A stretch of 64,000 nt of DNA. Source: Caproiciproducens faecalis. Lineage in GTDB: Bacteria; Bacillota; Clostridia; Oscillospirales; Acutalibacteraceae. A program made the position numbers and the translations under genes. The stretch covers positions 806,001 to 870,000 of the forward strand of contig NZ_JAGFNZ010000002.1 of NCBI RefSeq assembly GCF_019448085.1, read 5' to 3'. The notes beneath the pieces are model-generated. The model was not told where the DNA came from. It saw nothing but the letters and a program-made list of their open reading frames with translations, and did not search any database. Positions 1 through 8,267 of the stretch are shown in pieces (positions within the stretch are counted from its first letter, which is position 1; each line of letters begins with the position of its first letter).

Positions 1-597
1 TTTGGCTCCACCAGCCCCAGCTATCCGGTGATGGCTTCCCTCGATCTGGCGCGCGCATGGCTGGAAACACATAAAAACGAATACGCCGCCTTACAGGCGC
101 GTGTCGAAGCCATAAAAACCATTGCTCAGGAACATGGCCTATCTGTGCCGCAGGGTCAAACAGACCCCACGCGCATCACCCTGAACACCGCCTCCATCGG
201 GCTTTCCGGCACTGCCGCCGCGGAGATTTTCCGGGGTGCGGGCGTAGAGCCGGAGTATGCGGACGGCGCCCATGTGGTGCTGATCGCGACCCCGTTCAAC
301 ACGGAAAGCGATTTTACACGGCTGGAAGACGCCCTCGACCTTCTTCCGGTGCGCTCCCCGCTCCCCGGTTCGCCGGAGCTTCCGTCCCTGCCGCCGGTCA
401 GAGCAAGCCTGCGGGAAGCTGTTTTTGCCGCGGCAGAGACGGTTCCGCTGGAAAGCGCGCTGGGCCGAACCGCGGCGCAGGCCGCGTGTCCCTGCCCGCC
501 CGGCGTGCCCGTTGTCATGCCCGGAGAAGAAATTACAAAAGATATTCTCCGCTTTTTAAAGGGGTATGGCTTTTTTTCAATAAAAGTGCTAAAATAA
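1..597 (+). CDS. Orn/Lys/Arg decarboxylase, C-terminal part (partial at window start)
   Basis: The reading frame is open from base 1 and ends at 597, so the N-terminal and catalytic part lies outside the window. The first visible residues, FGSTSPSYPVMASLDLAR, match the PLP-enzyme core typical of group III Orn/Lys/Arg decarboxylases (YaaO/SpeA type). Near the C-terminus CPPGVPVVMPGE is the usual end motif of the C-terminal decarboxylase domain. The family removes the carboxyl group of a basic amino acid to make a polyamine precursor in the cytoplasm. In Bacillus the yaaO gene sits close to yaaQ/darA, holB and yaaT, and the same neighbourhood is seen here. Which amino acid is the substrate cannot be told from this fragment. 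Confidence 0.85.
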   Translation, partial: FGSTSPSYPVMASLDLARAWLETHKNEYAALQARVEAIKTIAQEHGLSVPQGQTDPTRITLNTASIGLSGTAAAEIFRGAGVEPEYADGAHVVLIATPFNTESDFTRLEDALDLLPVRSPLPGSPELPSLPPVRASLREAVFAAAETVPLESALGRTAAQAACPCPPGVPVVMPGEEITKDILRFLKGYGFFSIKVLK

Positions 598-728
598 TAG
601 AACAGGAATGACCCAAATTATACGGAAACGCAAATTGGAAAGATTCTCTGAATATTTTGGATATTGCTGTAAGAATATGATTAAAAATCCGTTCTTTCCG
701 TTCAATGATAAAAGTGGAGGGATTCATT

Positions 729-1052
729 ATGAAACTGGTACTTGCGATTGTAAGCAATGATGACAGCGGCATGGTTTCCGCAGCGCTGACCAAGGGCGGC
801 TTTTCCGTTACCAAGCTTGCGACAACCGGCGGTTTTTTAATGGCGGGTAATACCACCTTCATTGTAGGTACTGAGGATGACAAGGTTGACCAGGTCATCT
901 CCATTATTGCAAAGCAGAGCAGCCGCCGCACCCAGCTTGTTCCAAGCACAACAACCATGGACGTCGGCATGTATTCCTCGTTCCCCGTCGAAGTTACCGT
1001 CGGCGGGTCTACTATCTTTGTTTTAAACGTGGATCGATTCGAGAAAGTATGA
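729..1052 (+). CDS. darA: Cyclic-di-AMP receptor, PII-like (DarA/PstA)
   Basis: A 107-residue protein starting MKLVLAIVSNDDSGMVSAAL, the length and opening strand of the DarA/PstA (YaaQ) family. These are cytoplasmic PII-like trimers that bind cyclic-di-AMP. The glycine-rich TTGGFLMAGNTTFIVG stretch (about residues 29-44) and the PVEVTVGGSTIFVLNV end are family hallmarks. The start at 729 is chosen over the upstream in-frame ATG at 705 because GTGGAGGG stands just before it. The stop overlaps the start of holB by four bases (ATGA), so the two are probably translationally coupled. The target of this receptor is not known from the sequence. Confidence 0.93.
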   Translation: MKLVLAIVSNDDSGMVSAALTKGGFSVTKLATTGGFLMAGNTTFIVGTEDDKVDQVISIIAKQSSRRTQLVPSTTTMDVGMYSSFPVEVTVGGSTIFVLNVDRFEKV

Positions 1053-1921
1053 GCAGCCTTTGTATTGACGGATTCCCCGGCAACGGGGAAATTATCAAGC
1101 AGCTGGAGCTCTCGTTCGGCGAGGGCCGGCTTGCGCACGCAATCATACTGGAAGGTCCCGTGCGGGAGCGCAACGCTCTGGCGGCGGCTCTGGCACAGGC
1201 TGTCGTTTGCTTGGGTGAAACCCGCCCCTGCGGCCGCTGTTCCGGCTGCATAAAGGCGCTGGCCGGTTCCCATCCCGATATTCTCACGCTGGACGGCGAC
1301 GCGAATCCGCGCGCCTTTCCCATCGACGCTATCCGCCGGATCCGCTCGGACGCGTACATCCGGCCCCATGAAGCGCAGACCAAGGTTTACACCCTTTACG
1401 GCGTACAAAATATGAGCGAGGTTTCCCAAAACGCCCTGTTGAAGGTTTTTGAGGAGCCCCCGGAAAACGTGCTGTTCCTGCTGACAACAGTGAGCGCTTC
1501 CGCGCTTCTGCCCACCGTGCGTTCGCGCGCGCAGATTTTTTCGCTGGAAGGCACCTACGCGCAAACAGAGGTCGATCCTGCGTATCTGGAAAAACTGGCG
1601 GCGGCCATCACCGCCGCAAACGAAACGGATCTGCTGTTCCTGACGGCGGATCTGGTCAAAGATAAAGACAAGCTGCGCGCCGTTCTGCCCCAGCTCGGGC
1701 TGATTCTGCGCGACGCGGCGGTTCTGCGCTCCGGCGGAAGCGCCTGCCTTTCCGGTCAAAAGGAAGCGGCGGCGGCACTCGGTGCGGGACTGACCCGCGA
1801 AAAGCTTTTATCCCTTCTCACCGAAATACAAAGGGCGCAGCGCGCGCTGGATCTGAACGCAAACGCGGCGCTGCTGGTTACGGCTCTGTGCGCCAATCTG
1901 CGCGCAGCTGCCGGAAGATAG
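1049..1921 (+). CDS. holB: DNA polymerase III subunit delta-prime
   Basis: A 290-residue clamp-loader subunit. Its N-terminal AAA+ fold opens with the HAIILEGP strand and carries the zinc-binding cysteine cluster CLGETRPCGRCSGC at about residues 51-64. The sensor region VSQNALLKVFEEPPENV (about 124-140) is strongly diagnostic of delta-prime. The Walker A loop is degenerate (GPVRERNA instead of GxxGxGKT), as is common for delta-prime, which does not hydrolyse ATP itself. It works at the replication fork with tau/gamma and delta to load the beta clamp. It overlaps darA by four bases and is followed by ricT after 28 bases, the same order as in Bacillus. Confidence 0.93.
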   Translation: MSSLCIDGFPGNGEIIKQLELSFGEGRLAHAIILEGPVRERNALAAALAQAVVCLGETRPCGRCSGCIKALAGSHPDILTLDGDANPRAFPIDAIRRIRSDAYIRPHEAQTKVYTLYGVQNMSEVSQNALLKVFEEPPENVLFLLTTVSASALLPTVRSRAQIFSLEGTYAQTEVDPAYLEKLAAAITAANETDLLFLTADLVKDKDKLRAVLPQLGLILRDAAVLRSGGSACLSGQKEAAAALGAGLTREKLLSLLTEIQRAQRALDLNANAALLVTALCANLRAAAGR

Positions 1922-1949
1922 TTCCTATTTTACTATATTGGAGGTTCAC

Positions 1950-2819
1950 ATGGCCGAAGTAATTGGCGTTCGTTTTAAAAATGTAGGTAAGATATATTAT
2001 TTTGACCCGGACGGGAACACCCTGAAGCAGGGCGACATGGTAATCGTAGAAACCGCCCGCGGAATTGAATGCGGCGAAATTGCGATGGAAAACCGTCAGA
2101 TCAACGACGAAGGCATCGTTCAGCCGCTGAAAAAGCTGATTCGCGTCGCCACCAAAGATGACTTAAAAAAGATGGAAGAAAACGCCGCCAAGGAAAAAAC
2201 GGCTTTTAATATCTGTCTGAAGAAAATCGCCGCCCACAAGCTGGAAATGAAGCTTGTGGACGTGGAATACACCTTTGACAACACGAAAATTCTGTTTTAC
2301 TTTACCGCCGACGGGCGCGTGGACTTCCGCGAGCTGGTCAAAGATCTGGCGTCTGTTTTCCGTACCCGGATCGAGCTGCGCCAGATCGGCGTGCGCGACG
2401 AGGCGAAAATGCTCGGCGGCCTCGGCATCTGCGGCCGTCCGTTCTGCTGCTCCACTTTTTTGGGCGGGTTTCAGCCGGTATCCATCAAGATGGCCAAGGA
2501 GCAGGGGCTTTCGCTGAATCCGGTTAAAATTTCCGGCACCTGCGGCCGCCTGATGTGCTGCCTGAAATACGAGCAGGAGGCTTATCTTGACTTAATCCGC
2601 TCTACCCCGAGCGTGAACTCCATCGTCATGACGCCGTCCGGCAAGGGAACCGTTACGGATTTGAATATGCTGACCGGTGTTTTGCAGGTGCGGCTTGATT
2701 CCGCTCCGGACGCCGCTCCCCAGACTTTCCAGTCGTCCCAGGTAAAACTGATTAAGGGCGGACAGGTCAGTATTGACCGCAGTGAACTGGAAGAACTTAA
2801 AAAACTGGAAAAAGATTAA
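1950..2819 (+). CDS. ricT: PSP1-domain protein RicT (YaaT), RNase Y specificity partner
   Basis: A 289-residue PSP1-superfamily protein opening MAEVIGVRFKNVGKIYYFDP. The family signature is GGLGICGRPFCCSTFL followed by ISGTCGRLMCCLKYE, in the middle of the protein; in RicT homologues these cysteines bind an iron-sulfur cluster. In B. subtilis RicT (YaaT) acts with RicA and RicF to direct RNase Y mRNA maturation and affects sporulation and competence. The ATG at 1950 is used because TTGGAGG sits just upstream; the in-frame TTG at 1938 would overlap that ribosome site. The C-terminus ends in a charged helix. Confidence 0.9.
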   Translation: MAEVIGVRFKNVGKIYYFDPDGNTLKQGDMVIVETARGIECGEIAMENRQINDEGIVQPLKKLIRVATKDDLKKMEENAAKEKTAFNICLKKIAAHKLEMKLVDVEYTFDNTKILFYFTADGRVDFRELVKDLASVFRTRIELRQIGVRDEAKMLGGLGICGRPFCCSTFLGGFQPVSIKMAKEQGLSLNPVKISGTCGRLMCCLKYEQEAYLDLIRSTPSVNSIVMTPSGKGTVTDLNMLTGVLQVRLDSAPDAAPQTFQSSQVKLIKGGQVSIDRSELEELKKLEKD

Positions 2820-2901
2820 TTTACTTTTTATCTGATTACAGTTGCAATTTCTGTTATTTATGATAGAATTATGTTGTAATTTGATATGGAGGTGTTTTCC
2901 C

Positions 2902-3072
2902 ATGGCATATGCAATTAGTGATGACTGCATTTCCTGCGGCGCATGTGCGGCAGGCTGTCCTGTAAACGCAATTTCCGAAGGTGACGGCAAGTACGTTATC
3001 GACGCTGATCTTTGCACAGAATGCGGAGCTTGCGCGGATGTTTGCCCCGTAGGCGCTCCTGCACAGGAATAA
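2902..3072 (+). CDS. 2[4Fe-4S] ferredoxin
   Basis: A 56-residue bacterial-type ferredoxin starting [20 protein letters not shown]. Two classical CxxCxxCxxxCP clusters are complete (first [12 protein letters not shown], second [12 protein letters not shown]), so it should bind two [4Fe-4S] centres and carry electrons in anaerobic metabolism. The ATG at 2902 has GGAGGTG eight bases before it; an upstream start at 2842 would add a stretch foreign to the family. The gene sits alone between ricT and a hairpin terminator and probably has its own promoter in the AT-rich gap upstream. Confidence 0.95.
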   Translation: MAYAISDDCISCGACAAGCPVNAISEGDGKYVIDADLCTECGACADVCPVGAPAQE

Positions 3073-3082
3073 TTTTACATGT

Positions 3083-3120
3083 AGACGAAAGGCGGAGCGT
3101 TTTTGCGCGCCGTCTTTTTT
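3083..3120 (+). terminator. Probable intrinsic terminator after the ferredoxin gene
   Basis: AGACG and CGTCT flank an inner GGCG/CGCC pairing, and the hairpin ends in a run of six T. It lies 10 bases after the ferredoxin stop, in the direction of that gene. Confidence 0.65.
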
Positions 3121-3191
3121 CTTATGTAATAAAATGATGAATTCTGACAATGCTTTTAGATAAGAAATATAAAGGATAATTGAGGAACCGT

Positions 3192-3947
3192 ATGCTATTA
3201 CCAAACGAATACCTCGAACCGCTTTCGCGGGAAATATCCGTGATCGTTTCGCAGGCGCACCGCTTCAGCACAGACACCATTCTGCTTGCCGCGTTTTCCC
3301 TGCCGAAAACGGGAGAAATCTGCGCGGATTTCGGAACGGGCTGCGGCGCAATTCCGTTGATTTGGAGCGCCAAGTCGAAGCCGAAAAAAATTTACGGAAT
3401 TGAAATACAGGAAGATGCCTGTGAAATGGCCCGCCGCTCTGTGGAGCTGAACCGCCTGACCGCTACGGTCGAGCTGCTCCGCTGCGACATGACTACCATT
3501 CGCCAAAGGCAGGCTCTTCCCGCCAACGGATTCGATCTCATCGCCTGCAATCCGCCGTACAAGGCGGAGGGCGCGGGACTGCAAAATCCGGAGGAAACCC
3601 GCCGGGTGGCGCGGCACGAGGTTGCTTGCAGCTTCGCGGATATTGCCCGGAGCGCGGCGTACCTTCTCCGATTCGGCGGCCGATTCTGCTGCTGCCTGCG
3701 CCCGGAGCGCCTTTGCGGCGTCCTGCTCGACCTGCGTGCGGCGGGACTGGAACCCAAAAGATTACGGCTGGTACAGCAGCGCGCGGACAAGGCCCCGTCC
3801 CTTTTCCTTTTGCAGGCGACCCGCGGCGGAAAGCCCGGCATGGTGATCGACCCCGTCCTGCTGATTGAAGACGGGAACGGATATTCCGAAGAAATGAGAA
3901 AAATATACGGCGAATACGCACAAAATAAAGGAGCGGCAGAAACATGA
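3192..3947 (+). CDS. tRNA1(Val) adenine-N6 methyltransferase family (YabB/TrmN6-like)
   Basis: A 251-residue class I SAM methyltransferase. The SAM-binding loop is ADFGTGCGAIPL near residue 45, and the catalytic NPPY motif for amino-group methylation is at CNPPYKAEG about residue 118. The C-terminal IDPVLLIEDGNGY is typical of the YabB/YfiC family, which methylates A37 of tRNA1(Val). The ATG at 3192 has TGAGGA five bases upstream; a TTG at 3180 is an alternative. Overlap with rsmI by four bases (ATGA) matches the yabB-yabC linkage in Bacillus. Confidence 0.85.
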   Translation: MLLPNEYLEPLSREISVIVSQAHRFSTDTILLAAFSLPKTGEICADFGTGCGAIPLIWSAKSKPKKIYGIEIQEDACEMARRSVELNRLTATVELLRCDMTTIRQRQALPANGFDLIACNPPYKAEGAGLQNPEETRRVARHEVACSFADIARSAAYLLRFGGRFCCCLRPERLCGVLLDLRAAGLEPKRLRLVQQRADKAPSLFLLQATRGGKPGMVIDPVLLIEDGNGYSEEMRKIYGEYAQNKGAAET

Positions 3948-4774
3948 GCGGAAAATTAATGGTGGTGGGCACCCCAATTGGAAATCTTTCCGATTTTTCA
4001 CCGCGCGCGGTGGAAACTTTGCGGGAGGCCGACTTTATTGCCGCGGAGGACACGCGGGTCACGCTGAAGCTGCTCAATCATTTTGAAATCAAGAAACCGA
4101 TGGTCAGCTACTTTGAACACAATAAGCGGGAGCGCGGAGATGTCATTTGCGCGCGGATCGAAGCGGGCGAAACCTGCGCGCTGGTGTCGGACGCGGGCAT
4201 GCCCGCCATTTCTGACCCCGGCGAGCTTTTGGTCGCCCAGTGCGCGGAGCGTTCCATCCCGGTTTATGTTGTACCGGGACCCAGCGCGGTTGTTTCGGCA
4301 CTGGCAATTTCCGGGCTGCCGACCGGACGCTTTACATTTGAGGGTTTTCTGAGCGTCAGCAAGAAAAGCCGCCGCGAACATCTGGAAGAAGTAAAAAACG
4401 AGACCCGCACCATGATCTTTTATGAGGCGCCGCACAAGCTTGCCTCCACACTGAGCGACATGCTCGCGGCGTGGGGTGACCGCCGGATCGCGCTGGTGCG
4501 TGAGCTGACGAAAATCCATGAAGAGGTCATTCGTACCACCCTGTCCGAAGCCGCCGCGCGTTACGCCGACGGCGGAGCCAAGGGCGAATTTGTACTGGTG
4601 GTGGAGGGCGCCCCAAAACCGGAGCAGGAACCGTTTACTCTGGAGGACGGCGTTGCCTTTGCAAAACAATATATGGAAGACGGACTTTCCGCCTCGGACG
4701 CCGCCAAACAGGCCGCCGCCGAAACCGGCATCAAAAAAGGTCTGATTTATAAGGCGATTTTACAGCAGGATTGA
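3944..4774 (+). CDS. rsmI: 16S rRNA (cytidine-1402-2'-O)-methyltransferase
   Basis: A 276-residue tetrapyrrole-methylase-fold enzyme. The N-terminal VVGTPIGNLSDFSPRA and the AAEDTRVT motif are diagnostic of RsmI, as are ALVSDAGMPAISDPG and VPGPSAVVSALAISG in the SAM/substrate site. It 2'-O-methylates C1402 in the ribosomal decoding centre. It overlaps the preceding methyltransferase by four bases and is followed after 17 bases by a CAT-like gene, so the three may share one transcript. Confidence 0.95.
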   Translation: MSGKLMVVGTPIGNLSDFSPRAVETLREADFIAAEDTRVTLKLLNHFEIKKPMVSYFEHNKRERGDVICARIEAGETCALVSDAGMPAISDPGELLVAQCAERSIPVYVVPGPSAVVSALAISGLPTGRFTFEGFLSVSKKSRREHLEEVKNETRTMIFYEAPHKLASTLSDMLAAWGDRRIALVRELTKIHEEVIRTTLSEAAARYADGGAKGEFVLVVEGAPKPEQEPFTLEDGVAFAKQYMEDGLSASDAAKQAAAETGIKKGLIYKAILQQD

Positions 4775-4791
4775 AGGAAGAGGGGAATCAT

Positions 4792-5415
4792 ATGGAATAC
4801 ATCAATATGGAAACATGGCCCAGAAAAGAGCACTATGAATATTTTCACAGAATGGAATATCCGATGTTCAATGTCAGCATGAATCTGGACATCACGAAAT
4901 TTCTGCCTTTTGTAAAGGAACACCGGCTTTCCTTCTACTACTCGATGGGATTCGCCGCTACGCAGGCCGCAAACCGGATTCCGGAATTCCGCTGCCGCAT
5001 TCGCGGGGAGCAGGTGGTCCTGCACGACAAAGTGCATCCGTCCTTTACTGACCTTGACAAAGGTAGTGACCTGTTCAAGTGCGTGGGGGTCGACCTGACG
5101 GAAGATATTCTCTCCTTCTCCGAAAAAGCGTCTCAAAGATCCGCCGCGCAAAAAACGTTTATGGACCCGGAACAGGAAATTCGGGACGATTTAATTTATT
5201 TCACCTGCGTCCCGTGGATTTCGTTTACGCAGGTGACCCATCCGATTGCGCTGGACAGGGACGACTCCATCCCGCGCATCGCCTGGGGAAAATATTTTAA
5301 AGACGGCGGAAAAACGCTTCTGCCTTTTTCCATACAGGCAAACCATGCGCTGATGGATGGCGTTCACGCCGGAAGATATGTGCAACAGCTGCAAAACGAT
5401 TTGGACAGCTTCTAA
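4792..5415 (+). CDS. Chloramphenicol acetyltransferase-like (type A CAT fold) protein
   Basis: A 207-residue protein with the type A CAT architecture: N-terminal WPRKEHYEYFH, the FYYSMGFAATQAAN helix, FTCVPWISFT strand, and the C-terminal active-site segment SIQANHALMDGVHAGRYV. Classical CATs have HHxxxDG there; here the first histidine is Asn while the catalytic second histidine and the Asp-Gly are kept. The fold transfers acetyl groups from acetyl-CoA, but the acceptor need not be chloramphenicol. The ATG at 4792 follows GAAGAGGGG; the in-frame TTG at 4771 lies inside the rsmI stop. Placement behind rsmI looks like a chromosomal housekeeping context rather than a resistance cassette. Confidence 0.8.
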   Translation: MEYINMETWPRKEHYEYFHRMEYPMFNVSMNLDITKFLPFVKEHRLSFYYSMGFAATQAANRIPEFRCRIRGEQVVLHDKVHPSFTDLDKGSDLFKCVGVDLTEDILSFSEKASQRSAAQKTFMDPEQEIRDDLIYFTCVPWISFTQVTHPIALDRDDSIPRIAWGKYFKDGGKTLLPFSIQANHALMDGVHAGRYVQQLQNDLDSF

Positions 5416-5764
5416 ATGCATGGCCCAGTCTTCGGCTATGCCCGCCTCCGCTCCCTCCCGTATTCCTGCTCTTAAGTAAGTTCCATCGGTGATGCGTAAG
5501 AGGAGTTCAGCAAAAGGGAGCTTTGATAAAGCCGGCGCCGGGAGTGTTTCCCGGCGCCGGCTTTCAATTTAGGTGAAAAAATAAGGCGACGTCATAACGC
5601 CACCCGTACAAAAAACTAACGGTTTTATTAATTTCACAAATAGTATTATTGGTGCCATACTTCTCATACTGATACGAAATTAAGAGATTTTAAGATAAGG
5701 GAAGCAATCTATAGTATAGCCTATATAAAATTTAAGACCTATTAATAAGTTTGGAGGTAACTAA
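5416..5764. other. Intergenic stretch with no gene
   Basis: The first third is GC-rich and ends in the strong terminator at 5531. From about 5580 the composition turns AT-rich and carries no convincing reading frame. It presumably holds the promoter of the AT-rich gene that starts at 5765. Confidence 0.5.
5531..5566 (+). terminator. Strong hairpin terminator
   Basis: A perfect 12-base stem, GCCGGCGCCGGG, with a seven-base loop is followed by TTTCAATTT. It closes the operon ending with the CAT-like gene. Confidence 0.75.
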
Positions 5765-6238
5765 ATGAAAAATATGGGAGTAATATTTGAAATACCAAAT
5801 GAATACGGAAATTATCTATCTGATATTTTACAACCTTTGCCAATCAATTCTTACCAATGGTTAATTGATAATGATGAAATACACCTGCTGCACGATAATC
5901 AATTTACGAATGAGTTCTTATTTAGTGATGATGATAGAATCCTATCTGGTGAACGGCTATATGAAAGTTCTAAAAACAACACCTACTATATGGTATTTGT
6001 AACTTTGAGGGCATTCTCGAAAGATGGAATTATAAAAGAAGTATCGCAGTATGAAGAGTTTTTGGCAAGTGATTGTCAAATTGCACTTGCAGTATGTGAC
6101 TGTTCATATGTTATGTTTTGGTGTAAAGATAGCCAATTAGTATCAGATATGTATAAGTATGCTGTATCAAAGAGTTATAAAAATATTAATTATATTAGCG
6201 AAGAAGATTTAATAGCACACAAATATTATATTGAATAA
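5765..6238 (+). CDS. DUF2691-like protein of unknown function
   Basis: A 157-residue soluble protein opening with MGVIFEIPNEYGNYLSDILQP. That opening, the LIDNDEIHLL and TNEFLFSDDDRI segments and the later SDCQIALAVCDCSYVMFWCKD resemble, from memory, the DUF2691 family of Bacillus and Clostridium. No catalytic motif is obvious. TTTGGAGG is well placed before the ATG. The gene is much more AT-rich in codon use (AAT, ATA, TTA) than its neighbours, stands alone between a strong terminator and an independent promoter, and so may have been acquired. The family call is moderately sure; the function is unknown. Confidence 0.7.
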   Translation: MKNMGVIFEIPNEYGNYLSDILQPLPINSYQWLIDNDEIHLLHDNQFTNEFLFSDDDRILSGERLYESSKNNTYYMVFVTLRAFSKDGIIKEVSQYEEFLASDCQIALAVCDCSYVMFWCKDSQLVSDMYKYAVSKSYKNINYISEEDLIAHKYYIE

Positions 6239-6355
6239 ACGTATTAATGAAGAAATTTCTTATAATGTATTAAGGGAGCTTAATGGAGTTCCCTTAAAAA
6301 GCATATAGTTTCCCTTTAACACTCTAACGATGTTTATTTAAATATAAAAAAGCCA

Positions 6356-6384
6356 TTGACTCTGTTATGAATCAATGGTATACT
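6356..6384 (+). promoter_or_regulatory. Sigma-A promoter with overlapping inverted repeat
   Basis: TTGACT and TATACT are separated by exactly 17 bases, and a TG lies one base before the -10 (extended -10). CCATTGA at 6353 and TCAATGG at 6372 form a 7-base inverted repeat across the spacer, which could be an operator. It points at the gene pair starting at 6491. Confidence 0.65.
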
Positions 6385-6490
6385 GAATATTGGCCAACAT
6401 ATATACTATTCTCATATTACTGTATTTAGTATAGCATTGTTTTTTCCGTTTGTCAATAGGTTTTTCAAAAATTTTTAGGGGGCTATTAAA

Positions 6491-7000
6491 ATGGACAGCC
6501 GTCTTTCCGCCGTCTTTACTCTCGACCTGTTTTCCGACCCGACCGCCGCCGCTCAGATTTTAAGTCTGAATCAAAAAACGGAACCGCTGGGTCTGACCCT
6601 TTCCCCCGCCGATGTGACCGCGCTGATCCAGTCGCGAGCCGAAGCGCTCAGCGCAAGCGGGCGGATTGAAATCGGCAGCGCCACCATTGGCAAGCTGGCA
6701 GAGGCCTTCAGCGGCTCCGCTTATATTACCCAGCAAAACTACACCGTTACTCTGCAGGAGCTGCTCGACCTGTTCTACGCATTTAAGAACGAAACGCTCG
6801 ACCTGATTTCAGACAACGAGCTGATTTCCTTTATGAAAGATGCCTTTGAAAACCGCTGCGGCGGTTCGCTGGAGCTGCTTTCCAACCGGGAACTGGAAAA
6901 ACTGGCGGAGAATTTGCGTTTCGGCAGAGAAAACTATACCAGCATGTACCCGGAACCGGACGAGCTGGATGAGGATGAAAGGGAGGATGCGGATGAATAA
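6491..7000 (+). CDS. Uncharacterised protein, probably DUF6323 family
   Basis: A 169-residue acidic cytoplasmic protein, MDSRLSAVFTLDLF at the start and a Glu/Asp-rich tail (DELDEDEREDADE). It is predicted mostly helical, with no signal peptide, membrane segment or catalytic motif. I recall this protein as one half of a conserved clostridial pair (DUF6323 with DUF6179); the label is from memory. It overlaps the next gene by eight bases, so the two are translationally coupled and are likely partners. TTTAGGGGG precedes the ATG. Function unknown. Confidence 0.6.
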   Translation: MDSRLSAVFTLDLFSDPTAAAQILSLNQKTEPLGLTLSPADVTALIQSRAEALSASGRIEIGSATIGKLAEAFSGSAYITQQNYTVTLQELLDLFYAFKNETLDLISDNELISFMKDAFENRCGGSLELLSNRELEKLAENLRFGRENYTSMYPEPDELDEDEREDADE

Positions 7001-7658
7001 CAATGCCATTACCGCGTATTTAACCCCGGAAGAAATTCAGGACTTGCAGGGCCGCCTGCTGACCATGCTGGGGGAAGAGGTCTTGCGGTACACCGGTTAC
7101 GAAAGCAGCTCGGTGCAGGTGGAAAAAGCGCAGTCCCTGTATGAATCCATGCTGTACTGCATCACCGCCTACCTCAACACACTGCCCGACCCGTACGCCG
7201 CGCTGCGCGCGCTTTCCCTTCAGCAGATTTTTTTCGGCGGATTGGAGCTGGTAAGGCAGTATGCCGCGGAATGCAAGGTGCTCCTGAAAAGAGCAAAGGA
7301 CACCCGTGTACAGACGGATTTAATCGCCTACAATCACACCATCGATTCCGAAATTGACCTGCTTCTCAAGGGTTACGACCCCCGGTTTCAGGCGCAGAAC
7401 ACCACGGCGCTCAGCACCATGGCAAACATCAGCTATCCCCTTTTCAGCGATGATCTGAGCGTAACGGGAATTCTCTATATCCGGAATTACCTTCTGAAGC
7501 TGATTGAAGAAAATGAATTCTGCGCCGGTTACAGCAAAAATTACATTCGTGCCCTGCTGCTGACCCACGGTGTCAAACACGGAATAGATTACCGTGACAT
7601 GCTGGTCAACATAAAAGAGCTGATCCTGGAACAGGCGCGCGGCGATATTCCGATTTAA
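6993..7658 (+). CDS. Uncharacterised protein, probably DUF6179 family
   Basis: A 221-residue helical protein starting MNNNAITAYLTPEEIQDLQ, with GGGAGG just upstream inside the previous gene. Conserved-looking stretches are SLQQIFFGGLELVRQY in the middle and LLTHGVKHGIDYRDMLVNIKEL near the end. No membrane span or catalytic signature is visible. The eight-base overlap with the preceding gene and the terminator right after it show a two-gene operon behind the promoter at 6356. Function unknown; an alternative start at 6987 adds two residues. Confidence 0.6.
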   Translation: MNNNAITAYLTPEEIQDLQGRLLTMLGEEVLRYTGYESSSVQVEKAQSLYESMLYCITAYLNTLPDPYAALRALSLQQIFFGGLELVRQYAAECKVLLKRAKDTRVQTDLIAYNHTIDSEIDLLLKGYDPRFQAQNTTALSTMANISYPLFSDDLSVTGILYIRNYLLKLIEENEFCAGYSKNYIRALLLTHGVKHGIDYRDMLVNIKELILEQARGDIPI

Positions 7659-7662
7659 CAGC

Positions 7663-7705
7663 AGACAGGCCCCGGAACCGTTTTGGTTCCGGGGCCTGTC
7701 TTATT
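7663..7705 (+). terminator. Very strong hairpin terminator between convergent genes
   Basis: AGACAGGCCCCGGAACC pairs perfectly over 17 bases with its complement around a GTTTT loop, followed by TTATT. It ends the pair at 6491-7658 and may also block readthrough from the convergent rubrerythrin gene. Confidence 0.8.
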
Positions 7706-7727
7706 ACGGCTGAAGCCGATAGCATTC

Positions 7728-8267
7728 TCAGTAGTTGACCGCTCTGCGCTCAAAATAAGATTGCGGGTGCTGGCAGGCGGGGCATTTTTCCGGAGCGTTC
7801 TTTCCAATATGGATATAGCCGCAGTTACGGCAGACCCAGACGGTCTCTTCCCCGGCTTTGAACACGATGTCTTCCTTAATATTCTGCAGAACCTTGCGGT
7901 AACGTTCCTCGTGGCTCTTTTCCACAGTCGCGATCAGGCGCATTGTCTGGGCAATCTCGGTGAAGCCCTCCTGCTCCGCAACGTCGGCAAACTCCTTGTA
8001 CATTTCCGTCCACTCATAGCGCTCGCCGCTTGCCGCGTCATCCAGATTTTCCGTTGTCGGGCCTACCACGCCGCCATGTAAATATTTAAACCACAGTTTT
8101 GCGTGTTCTTTCTCGTTGTTGGCAGTTTCTTCAAAGATGGACGCAATCTGCTCATATCCGTCCTTTTTTGCTTTGGATGCGTAAAATGTATATTTGTTTC
8201 TCGCCTGGGATTCACCCGCAAATGCAGCCATTAAATTCGCTTCTGTTTTACTTCCTTTTAACTCCAT
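7728..8267 (-). CDS. rbr: Rubrerythrin
   Basis: A 179-residue rubrerythrin. The N-terminal ferritin-like diiron domain shows GESQARNKY and [15 protein letters not shown] with the metal-ligand Glu/His residues. The C-terminal rubredoxin-like domain has [10 protein letters not shown] and [11 protein letters not shown], the two CxxC pairs that bind one iron. It reduces hydrogen peroxide in the cytoplasm of anaerobes, taking electrons from NADH via a rubredoxin or ferredoxin reductase. AAAGGAGG stands just upstream of the ATG. It is a stand-alone gene and a good sign of an oxygen-exposed anaerobe. Confidence 0.96.
   Translation of the reverse strand: MELKGSKTEANLMAAFAGESQARNKYTFYASKAKKDGYEQIASIFEETANNEKEHAKLWFKYLHGGVVGPTTENLDDAASGERYEWTEMYKEFADVAEQEGFTEIAQTMRLIATVEKSHEERYRKVLQNIKEDIVFKAGEETVWVCRNCGYIHIGKNAPEKCPACQHPQSYFERRAVNY

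Noticed and set aside
533-1759. 408-codon open frame on the minus strand across darA and holB
   Set aside because: Antisense to two clear genes, no family motif, no ribosome site; an effect of GC-rich codon use.
4792-5415. Acquired chloramphenicol resistance cassette
   Set aside because: No mobile-element signs, housekeeping operon context and an altered active-site pair.
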